8,395 nucleotides of DNA. Source: CALBPI01 sp039821645 (GTDB lineage Bacteria > Pseudomonadota > Gammaproteobacteria > Steroidobacterales > Woeseiaceae). The stretch lies in contig JBCBNU010000081.1 of assembly GCA_039821645.1 (NCBI GenBank), forward strand, positions 1-8,395. Reading direction: 5' to 3'. The position numbers and the translations under genes were made by a program. The notes beneath the pieces are model-generated. The model had not been told where the DNA came from, did not search any database, and saw only the letters and a list, made by a program, of their open reading frames with translations. Shown here in pieces: positions 1 to 5,497 of this stretch. Each line of letters starts with the position of its first letter. Positions within the stretch are counted from its first letter, which is position 1.

Positions 1-123
1 CCGTTGCTCGACGGAACACAGGTTGATTTCGTCAAGGACGGATTGAACGAGATGTTCCGTTTCAGCAACCCGAATGCTGCGGGCGAGTGCGGGTGCGGCG
101 AAAGCTTCAACGTCGACGAATAA
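1..123 (+). CDS. iscA: Iron-sulfur cluster assembly protein IscA, C-terminal 40 residues (5' end outside window)
   Basis: The frame is open from base 1 and ends at TAA 121-123, giving the last 40 residues of an A-type Fe-S carrier (HesB/IscA family). The LDGTQVDFVKDGLNE segment (visible residues 3-17) and the CGCGESF tail (visible residues 30-36) resemble E. coli IscA much more closely than ErpA or SufA. The two cysteines of the C-G-C motif (visible residues 30 and 32) correspond to the C-terminal pair that, with one more upstream cysteine not in the window, binds iron or an Fe-S cluster. The known role is carrying or delivering clusters to apoproteins in the cytoplasm, within the isc pathway. 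The usual downstream partners hscB, hscA and fdx do not follow; ndk does. The tail is two residues (DE) longer than the E. coli protein. Identity is firm; only the fragment's upstream context is unseen. Confidence 0.93.
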   Translation, partial: PLLDGTQVDFVKDGLNEMFRFSNPNAAGECGCGESFNVDE

Positions 124-127
124 TCGG

Positions 128-149
128 CGGGCGCTAAAAGCGGCGCCCG
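128..149 (+). other. GC-rich hairpin just downstream of iscA
   Basis: CGGGCGC (128-134) pairs with GCGCCCG (143-149) around an 8-nt loop. It begins 4 nt after the iscA stop codon and is followed by ATTTCAATAA, which is too weak a T-run for a confident intrinsic terminator. It could protect the 3' end of the isc message or act as a weak terminator together with the next hairpin. Confidence 0.5.
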
Positions 150-172
150 ATTTCAATAACGCAAAGTGTTTT

Positions 173-207
173 GCCGGCGATACCGCCGGCTTTGTTTATG
201 TTTGAGG
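173..207 (+). terminator. Intrinsic terminator or attenuator-like hairpin in the ndk leader
   Basis: GCCGGCG (173-179) and CGCCGGC (184-190) form a perfect 7-bp GC-only stem with a 4-nt loop (ATAC). It is followed by TTTGTTTATGTTTG (191-204), a T-rich tract typical of a Rho-independent terminator. The tract runs straight into the ndk ribosome binding site (GAGGAAA, 204-210). It would end or reduce transcription from the isc operon. Unless an ndk promoter lies downstream of it, which leaves almost no room, ndk must rely on read-through, so the structure may attenuate or stabilise the message instead of fully stopping it. Confidence 0.6.
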
Positions 208-216
208 AAAGCAAGA

Positions 217-648
217 ATGGCAATTGAAACCACACTGTCGATCATCAAGCCGGACGGCGTCCAAAAAAACCTGATCGGCGAGATTTATGGTCGCTTTGAA
301 AAGGCCGGGCTCGAGATCGTCGCTGCGAAAATGATGCACCTGTCGCAGGAGCAGGCGGAAGGCTTTTATGCCGTGCACAAAGAGAGACCTTTTTTCGCAG
401 ATCTCGTGAGCTACATGACATCAGGCCCTGTCATCGTGCAGGCGCTTCGTGGTGAGAATGCCGTCGCCCTGCATCGTGACTTGATGGGTGCAACGAACCC
501 GAGCGAAGCGGCCCCTGGCACGATTCGTGCGGATTTTGCTGCGAGCATCGAGGAGAATATTTGCCACGGTTCCGATGCTACCGACACCGCGGCTAACGAA
601 GTCGCATTCTTTTTCCCGGAAGGTGTCGTGGATCGCACGCGCGGCTAA
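217..648 (+). CDS. ndk: Nucleoside diphosphate kinase
   Basis: Ndk transfers the gamma-phosphate from ATP to nucleoside diphosphates through a phosphohistidine intermediate, balancing cytoplasmic NTP and dNTP pools. The 143 residues match the usual bacterial length. Visible landmarks are the N-terminal TLSIIKPDGV with Lys11, the family tyrosine Tyr51, the RDLMGATNP loop (88-96) and the active-site NICHGSD, with the phosphorylated histidine at residue 117. The start is the ATG at 217: it has GAGGAAA at 204-210 with 6-nt spacing and gives the standard N terminus. The frame is open further upstream to an ATG at 166, but those 17 extra residues are basic, unlike the family, and lie across the leader hairpin. 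rlmN follows after 6 nt, so the two are probably co-transcribed and translationally coupled. No catalytic residue is missing. Confidence 0.97.
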   Translation: MAIETTLSIIKPDGVQKNLIGEIYGRFEKAGLEIVAAKMMHLSQEQAEGFYAVHKERPFFADLVSYMTSGPVIVQALRGENAVALHRDLMGATNPSEAAPGTIRADFAASIEENICHGSDATDTAANEVAFFFPEGVVDRTRG

Positions 649-654
649 AGGAAA

Positions 655-1746
655 ATGGCAGCCACTGCTGACAATTTGCTTGGCATGCCGCGCGCCGCCC
701 TGGAGGCGTGGTTTGATGAGCGCGGGCATAAGAGATTTCATGCCCGCCAGTTGATGCAGTGGCTGCATCAACGCCAGATTCTCGATCCGGCACAGATGAC
801 CGACCTGTCCAAGGGGCTGCGCGCAGAGCTCGGCGATGCGGCACGCTTTGAACCGCCAAAGGTCATCACGCGCCATGATTCCTCGGACGGCACCGTGAAA
901 TGGCTGCTGGCCGCATCAGGCGGTCAGGCAATTGAGACAGTGTTCATTCCGGAGGCAGATCGAGGCACGCTTTGCATCTCCTCTCAGGTCGGTTGTGCAC
1001 TCGACTGCGCATTTTGTGCGACCGCGCAGCAAGGCTTCAACAGCAACCTGACCAGCGCCGAAATCATTGGTCAGGTTTGGCATGCGATTCATGCATTGCC
1101 TCGTCGAGATAACGGTTTGCCTGCCGTGACGAACGTGGTCCTCATGGGCATGGGTGAACCGCTTGCGAATTATCGGGAGGTTGTTCCAGCAATGCAGATC
1201 ATGCTGGATGATTATGCTCTCGGATTGTCGCGTCGTCGTGTGACACTGAGTACCTCGGGGTTGGTTCCGCAGATCGACAAACTCGCCGTCGAATGCAACG
1301 TGTCACTCGCGGTCTCCTTGCATGCCCCGACCAACGATTTGCGGGATCGATTGGTTCCAATCAATCGCCGATACCCTATCGAGGACTTGTTGTCGGCGTG
1401 CTGGCGCTACGCAGAGGCACACACCAAAAGACATATCACTTTTGAGTACGTCATGCTAAAGGGCGTCAACGACGGCGGCGCGGAGGCCAATGCTTTAGTT
1501 CGATTGCTCCGTGGTCGACCGGCTAAAGTGAACCTGATTCCATTCAATCCGTTCCCCGGGACCGAGTTTGAACGCAGCAGTAACTTAGCGATTGATCGGT
1601 TCCAAAACATTCTGCGTAAACACGACCTCACGACCACGGTTCGACGTACGCGGGGCGATGACATTGATGCCGCTTGTGGACAACTCGCCGGGAAAGTGAA
1701 GGATCGCGTCACGCATCGACTGAGCGCCAGAGTGCCCGGCCGCTAG
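655..1746 (+). CDS. rlmN: Dual-specificity 23S rRNA/tRNA (adenine-C2) methyltransferase RlmN
   Basis: RlmN is a radical-SAM enzyme that methylates C2 of A2503 in 23S rRNA and of A37 in certain tRNAs. The 363-residue protein has an N-terminal accessory domain (about 1-90) and a radical-SAM barrel. The [4Fe-4S]-binding CX3CX2C motif is Cys114, Cys118 and Cys121, followed by the family's AQQGFN. GMGEPL (165-170) is the SAM-binding GEP motif. The two mechanistic cysteines align with E. coli Cys118 and Cys355: here they are Cys107 (LCISSQVGC) and the methyl-carrying Cys341 (DIDAACGQLAG). Retention of both, with the RlmN-type C terminus, favours RlmN over Cfr. The start has AAGG (648-651) overlapping the ndk stop, so translation is probably coupled to ndk. 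As an Fe-S enzyme it sits close to iscA, though that proximity is part of a conserved gene order and need not be functional. Confidence 0.97.
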   Translation: MAATADNLLGMPRAALEAWFDERGHKRFHARQLMQWLHQRQILDPAQMTDLSKGLRAELGDAARFEPPKVITRHDSSDGTVKWLLAASGGQAIETVFIPEADRGTLCISSQVGCALDCAFCATAQQGFNSNLTSAEIIGQVWHAIHALPRRDNGLPAVTNVVLMGMGEPLANYREVVPAMQIMLDDYALGLSRRRVTLSTSGLVPQIDKLAVECNVSLAVSLHAPTNDLRDRLVPINRRYPIEDLLSACWRYAEAHTKRHITFEYVMLKGVNDGGAEANALVRLLRGRPAKVNLIPFNPFPGTEFERSSNLAIDRFQNILRKHDLTTTVRRTRGDDIDAACGQLAGKVKDRVTHRLSARVPGR

Positions 1747-1801
1747 AGTCTGCGCGCTGTTGCGCTTAATATCGAAGGGTCTCGAATAGAGGGGATGGGA
1801 T

Positions 1802-2554
1802 ATGCGCCGTCTTTTTGTCGTCGGTTGGCTGAGTCTCGGTTTAATAACTGGCTGTGTCACCGAAGGTGAGGTTCGCCAGAGCAAAGCATCGCCAACCGAT
1901 GCTGCTGCCTATAATTTACAGCTTGGCGTTGAGTATTTGCGGGCAGGGAAGCTGAGTCAGGCACGAGATCGCCTCGAGAGCTCGGTCAAGCAGGACCCAT
2001 CGGTGGCCCGAGCGCACTTCACGCTTGCGATTCTGTATCAGCGCATCAATGAGCCCGATCTTGCGGAGCGCTCTTTCCGCAACGCCTTGCGCACTGACCC
2101 GGACGATGCCGCGGTGCAGAACACTTACGCCATCTATCTGTGCGGCAAGGGCAAACACGATCAGGCGACCAGGTACTTCACCGAAGCGGCGACAAATCCG
2201 CTGTACACCACGCCTGCCGTTGCTTGGACCAATGCCGGTGTTTGCATGCGCGACAAGGGCGATCTGAATGCTGCCGAGCGCTATTTTCGTGAGGCGCTAA
2301 ATGCCGACGGTCGCTTTCCCGACGCGCTGCTCGAGCTAGCGGTACTTAAACTCGAAACGGGCAATCCACTGAGCGCGAGAGCCTTTCTCGAACGCCACAT
2401 GGCGGTTCGTGAGCCTTCGCCTCAGACGCTGCTCCTAGCCTGGGAGGTGGAACGCACTCTGGGTGATGACGCAGCCGCTGACCGGTTCGGTCGACAATTG
2501 CGCGAGTCTTTCCCGGACTCGGTGGAAGCGGAGCTAGTGGCCCGCGGCGGTTAG
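1802..2554 (+). CDS. pilW: Type IV pilus biogenesis/stability lipoprotein PilW (PilF), TPR pilotin
   Basis: The product is a 250-residue outer-membrane lipoprotein. A short signal peptide (1-17) ends in the lipobox LITG-Cys18, and the residue after the Cys is Val, so it should sort to the outer membrane. The rest is about six tetratricopeptide repeats (roughly 36-69, 70-103, 104-137, 139-172, 173-206, 208-240), with typical lines such as SQARDRLESSVKQDPS and LNAAERYFREAL. Length and repeat number fit Pseudomonas PilF and Neisseria PilW, which help the PilQ secretin assemble and keep pili stable. Cys114 and Cys148 in the third and fourth repeats could form a periplasmic disulfide. The start has AGAGGGGA (1788-1795); an ATG at 1795 is out of frame. 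It lies 55 nt after rlmN and 18 nt before rodZ, the classic position. Enterics keep a homologue here too, so this gene alone does not prove that the organism makes type IV pili. Confidence 0.9.
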   Translation: MRRLFVVGWLSLGLITGCVTEGEVRQSKASPTDAAAYNLQLGVEYLRAGKLSQARDRLESSVKQDPSVARAHFTLAILYQRINEPDLAERSFRNALRTDPDDAAVQNTYAIYLCGKGKHDQATRYFTEAATNPLYTTPAVAWTNAGVCMRDKGDLNAAERYFREALNADGRFPDALLELAVLKLETGNPLSARAFLERHMAVREPSPQTLLLAWEVERTLGDDAAADRFGRQLRESFPDSVEAELVARGG

Positions 2555-2572
2555 GCCGATCACATCGACCTG

Positions 2573-3451
2573 ATGGAAGAGCAGACCCCACCAGAAGCGG
2601 AAGAGGACGTGACAGTGGCGGCAGGGGTCGGTCACTGGCTCGCCGAGGCGCGTCGGGATAGAGAGCTGACGACGGCCGGGGTCGCGCAGGCGTTGCATCT
2701 TGATGTGCAGATTGTCGAGGCGCTGGAGTCGGAGTCGTTTGACAAGCTCGGCGCTACTGTTTTCGCAAAAGGGCACTTACGTGCAGTGGCCGGCTATCTG
2801 GGGTTGGATCAGGAAGAAGCGGCGCGACGATTTCATGCCTCGTCCGGCATTGGTGAGGACAAACTGCCCGAGCTCATCGTTAGTTATCACAGCAAACCTC
2901 CCCGCGAGCGCAAGTGGCTGGTCGGAGGTTTGATCGCGTCGTTGGTGTTGCTCACGTTGGCGCTTGCCTGGGTGATCTGGACGCTTGTGCAAAACAACAT
3001 GCAAGACGGTGACACAGAGGCGGGCACGCCGATTTCAGAGCCCGAAATTAGCGAGCGGGCCCCCGCGATAGAGGCAGCTGGGGGTACGGCGGACGCGCGG
3101 CTTTCTGCAGTGCGCGAGCGACTTACAGAGTCACCCGTGGAATCCGCTGACCTCCCGCAAGGTTCTCCCGTCGACAGGAGCGTCAGTGCCCCTGCGCCGG
3201 AGCCTGCCGAGACAGGCGTTGTCGAATTGCGATTCGCGGAATCGTGTTGGTACGAGGTGCGTGATGCGAGCGGCAATCGCGTGGCGTACGGGACGGCCGA
3301 ACCTGGACTTGTGCGCCAAATCGAAGCCGAGCGCCCACTGCGCATTGTCCTCGGTGTTGCCGATGCCGTTTCAATTGTCGTTGACGGGCAAGCTTTCGAA
3401 ATCACGGACTCGATGCGCAGAGGGCGGATAGCGCGGGTAGATATCCCTTAG
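2573..3451 (+). CDS. rodZ: Cytoskeleton-associated bitopic membrane protein RodZ
   Basis: RodZ links MreB filaments to the membrane and helps maintain rod shape. The 292 residues show the standard three parts: an N-terminal cytoplasmic helix-turn-helix of the RodZ type (about 17-88, from VGHWLAEARRDRELT to YLGLDQEEAARRF), one membrane segment (about 115-138, WLVGGLIASLVLLTLALAW) preceded by basic PPRERK, and a periplasmic part. The last consists of an Ala/Pro/Glu-rich linker (about 140-214) and a beta-rich RodZ C-terminal domain (DUF4115, about 215-291, with ELRFAESCWYEVRDASG). The ATG at 2573 has no clear ribosome binding site. An in-frame GTG at 2615 (codon 15) has AAGAGGA at 2601-2607 with 7-nt spacing and would give a protein starting just before the HTH. 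I keep the ATG for its 18-nt coupling distance to pilW. ispG, which often follows rodZ, is absent here. Confidence 0.92.
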   Translation: MEEQTPPEAEEDVTVAAGVGHWLAEARRDRELTTAGVAQALHLDVQIVEALESESFDKLGATVFAKGHLRAVAGYLGLDQEEAARRFHASSGIGEDKLPELIVSYHSKPPRERKWLVGGLIASLVLLTLALAWVIWTLVQNNMQDGDTEAGTPISEPEISERAPAIEAAGGTADARLSAVRERLTESPVESADLPQGSPVDRSVSAPAPEPAETGVVELRFAESCWYEVRDASGNRVAYGTAEPGLVRQIEAERPLRIVLGVADAVSIVVDGQAFEITDSMRRGRIARVDIP

Positions 3452-3485
3452 ACCCGGATTGGCGCGAGCGACTATACTCTCGCGC
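3449..3485 (+). promoter_or_regulatory. Candidate sigma-70 promoter for hisS, overlapped by a dyad
   Basis: The -10 candidate TATACT (3473-3478) differs from TATAAT at one base. The -35 candidate TAGACC (3449-3454) matches TTGACA at 4 of 6 positions, with 18-nt spacing. GCGCGAG (3462-3468) and CTCGCGC (3479-3485) form a perfect 7-bp inverted repeat flanking the -10, which could be an operator or just a chance GC-rich palindrome. A start near 3485 would give a leader of about 25 nt before the hisS ATG, with CGGAG (3501-3505) as the ribosome binding site. The -35 overlaps the rodZ stop codon. Confidence 0.5.
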
Positions 3486-3510
3486 GCCGACCCTTAACTA
3501 CGGAGTCCAC

Positions 3511-4788
3511 ATGGCCACGAATGTCCGGCCAGTCCGAGGAATGAACGACCTGCTGCCGCCCGACGGCGACCGCTGGCTCGCGCTTGAGGCGCGAGTCTCC
3601 GCGTTGCTTGCCGAGTACGGGTTTCAGCACGTTCGCGTCCCGCTGCTCGAACAAACGGCCCTCTTTCGTCGTTCGATTGGCGAGGCGACCGACATTGTCG
3701 AGAAGGAGATGTACACCTTTGACGACAGGAACGGCGAGAGTCTGACACTACGCCCCGAGGCGACGGCCGGGCTTGTGCGCTCTGCCATCACAAACGGGTT
3801 GACGCACAACCAGAAACACAAGCTCTGGACGATGGGCCCGATGTTCCGCTACGAACGTCCCCAGAAAGGTCGCTATCGGCAGTTCCATCAGATTGATGTA
3901 GAGGCGTTCGGATACGAAGGGCCTGACATTGATGTTGAGATGATCGCGATGTCGGCACGCTTGTGGAAGTCACTTGGCATCCGGAGGGTCAAACTGGAGC
4001 TGAATTCGCTGGGTACGCCGGAGGCGCGTGCCGCCTATCGGGAAGTGCTGGTGCGCTATTTTTCAGAGCATGAAGACTCACTGGATGACGACAGCAAGCG
4101 ACGACTCGGCACGAACCCGATGCGCATTCTGGACAGCAAAAATCCAGCGATGGCGGAGATGATCGGCAATGCACCGTTGTTGACTGAACATCTGGATGCG
4201 GAGTCGCGGTCACACTTTGCGGCTCTGCAAAAGAGTCTCGACAGCCTCGGTATCGAGTACACGCTAAATCCGCGACTCGTCCGAGGACTCGATTATTATT
4301 CGAGGACGGTATTCGAGTGGGTCACCGATGCGCTTGGCGCGCAGGGCGCGGTTTGCTCGGGCGGTCGCTACGACGGGCTGTTCGAACAACTCGGTGGCAA
4401 GCCGGTTCCTGCCATGGGTTGGGCCATCGGCGTGGAGCGCCTGTTGGCACTGTGCGAGGAGGAGGGCGCGAGCATCGGTGTTCCGGCGCCTGATCTCTAC
4501 CTGATCGCAGAGCCTAATCCAGAGTGCGAGCAGCGCGTGCTCGAGCTGTCGGAATCCTTGCGCGATACCCACCCTGGGGTGCGCGTGCTGAGGCATCTCG
4601 GCGGCGGCAGTATGAAAAGTCAGCTCAAGCGCGCGGATAAATCGGGCGCTGCTTGGGCACTGATTGTCGGCCAGAGGGAACTAGAGGGCGGGATGGTCAG
4701 TCTCAAACCGCTGAGAAACGAGGATACGCAGCGCATGGTTGCGCTAGCGGAGCTGACTGCCGTACTTCAGAACATAATCGCGCGTTGA
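3511..4788 (+). CDS. hisS: Histidine-tRNA ligase (histidyl-tRNA synthetase)
   Basis: HisS is a class II aminoacyl-tRNA synthetase that activates histidine with ATP and charges tRNA-His as a dimer in the cytoplasm. Its 425 residues match the E. coli length of about 424. The N-terminal VRGMNDLLPP (8-17) is the family signature. Motif 2 is FRYERPQKGRYRQFHQ (112-127) with its ATP-binding arginine. The histidine-specific motif is LVRGLDYYSRTVFEW (256-270), with the catalytic arginine at 259. Motif 3 is GWAIGVERL (303-311), with Arg310. The C-terminal anticodon-binding domain runs from about 327 (PDLYLIAE) to the end. The start at ATG 3511 has CGGAG 5 nt upstream. All key residues are present. It sits between rodZ and yfgM, where ispG is normally the left neighbour in E. 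coli. It probably has its own promoter and may also be read from rodZ. Confidence 0.97.
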   Translation: MATNVRPVRGMNDLLPPDGDRWLALEARVSALLAEYGFQHVRVPLLEQTALFRRSIGEATDIVEKEMYTFDDRNGESLTLRPEATAGLVRSAITNGLTHNQKHKLWTMGPMFRYERPQKGRYRQFHQIDVEAFGYEGPDIDVEMIAMSARLWKSLGIRRVKLELNSLGTPEARAAYREVLVRYFSEHEDSLDDDSKRRLGTNPMRILDSKNPAMAEMIGNAPLLTEHLDAESRSHFAALQKSLDSLGIEYTLNPRLVRGLDYYSRTVFEWVTDALGAQGAVCSGGRYDGLFEQLGGKPVPAMGWAIGVERLLALCEEEGASIGVPAPDLYLIAEPNPECEQRVLELSESLRDTHPGVRVLRHLGGGSMKSQLKRADKSGAAWALIVGQRELEGGMVSLKPLRNEDTQRMVALAELTAVLQNIIAR

Positions 4789-4797
4789 ACGTTTCGA

Positions 4798-4831
4798 AAG
4801 TGGCCCGCAAACGCTAGAATACGGGGCTTTT
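4798..4831 (+). promoter_or_regulatory. Candidate sigma-70 promoter for the yfgM-bamB-der operon
   Basis: TAGAAT (4815-4820) matches the -10 consensus at 5 of 6 positions and lies 26 nt upstream of the yfgM start. At 17-nt spacing the -35 region is only TTTCGA (4792-4797), a 3 of 6 match, so the promoter would be weak or activator-dependent. TTGAAC (4785-4790) is a better -35 hexamer but 24 nt away, which is too far. The location in the 58-nt gap after hisS supports an operon start here. Confidence 0.45.
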
Positions 4832-4846
4832 GCGTCGAGAGAGAAA

Positions 4847-5497
4847 GTGGAAGACCTCACAGAAGATCAACAAGTCGAGCGCCTAAAAGCGTGGTGGGCA
4901 GAGAATGGCACGTCGATCATCGCTGGCGTCGTGTTGGGTGGCGCAGGCCTGTTCGGCTGGAATTACTGGCAAGCAAGCGAGCTGGCCGCAGCACAAGCCG
5001 CGAGCATTCAGTTCGACAAGGCCGCCGAGGCGGCAAGCGCTTCCGACCTGACTTTGCTCACACAGGCGGTCAATTCGCTACGCGAGGATCATACCGAATC
5101 GCCCTACGTGGTTCAGGGGCAGCTCCAGTTGGCTGCCCTGCATGTACAGCGCGGTGAGACCGAAGAGGCTCAGACGGTGCTTGCGGATGTATACGCTCGA
5201 TCCAAGGGTATGCCGGAGCACGCGATGATCGGACTTCGCCTGGCTCGTGTGCAGTTGTATCGTGACGAACCTGACAGCGCGCTTGCAACGCTTGAGACGA
5301 TCAAGGACGCGAACTACGCCTCACTGGTCAATGAGCTCCGCGGGGATGTCTTGCGCGCTCAGGGACTCCTGGTTGACGCACGCGACGCGTACACACAGGC
5401 ACTGAATGAGCCCGGCGACCCTCCGGTGATTGACGCGACGATGCTGCGCATGAAGCGTGCTGCACTTCCGGTAGCCGAGGCTGACGAGACCTTGTGA
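4847..5497 (+). CDS. yfgM: YfgM family ancillary SecYEG/periplasmic chaperone protein
   Basis: The product is a 216-residue, single-pass inner-membrane protein of the YfgM (UPF0070) family. E. coli YfgM, about 206 residues, associates with the periplasmic chaperone PpiD and the SecYEG translocon. Here a short acidic cytoplasmic N terminus (1-12, EDLTEDQQVE) leads to LKAWWAENG (13-21), a family hallmark, then one membrane helix (about 22-40, IIAGVVLGGAGLFGW). A TPR-like periplasmic domain fills about 45-210, with visible helical repeats such as LQLAALHVQRGETEEAQTVL and GDVLRAQGLLVDARDAYTQAL. The start is the GTG at 4847; no ATG fits nearby, and the purine-rich GAGAGAGAAA (4837-4846) gives only a loose ribosome binding site. 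The end overlaps bamB by 4 nt, so the two are translationally coupled. This fits a shared job in delivering outer-membrane proteins through the periplasm. Confidence 0.9.
   Translation: MEDLTEDQQVERLKAWWAENGTSIIAGVVLGGAGLFGWNYWQASELAAAQAASIQFDKAAEAASASDLTLLTQAVNSLREDHTESPYVVQGQLQLAALHVQRGETEEAQTVLADVYARSKGMPEHAMIGLRLARVQLYRDEPDSALATLETIKDANYASLVNELRGDVLRAQGLLVDARDAYTQALNEPGDPPVIDATMLRMKRAALPVAEADETL

Noticed and set aside
166..216. Upstream ATG at 166 extending Ndk by 17 residues
   Set aside because: The extension is a basic, non-conserved stretch over the leader hairpin; the ATG at 217 has the ribosome binding site and the family N terminus.
1766..1794. Possible promoter in the rlmN-pilW gap (TAATAT at 1767-1772)
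   Set aside because: It matches the -10 at only 4 of 6 positions and has no -35 hexamer at proper spacing. The rest of the 55-nt gap holds only the pilW ribosome binding site.
2887..3405. Antisense open frame (172 codons) within rodZ
   Set aside because: It mirrors the Ala/Pro/Glu-rich linker of RodZ and gives a Ser/Arg/Thr-rich translation with no motif.
4803..4831. Possible hisS terminator: GCCC (4803-4806) with GGGC (4824-4827) followed by TTTT
   Set aside because: The stem is only 4 bp around a 17-nt loop, too weak; the same bases are better explained as a promoter region.
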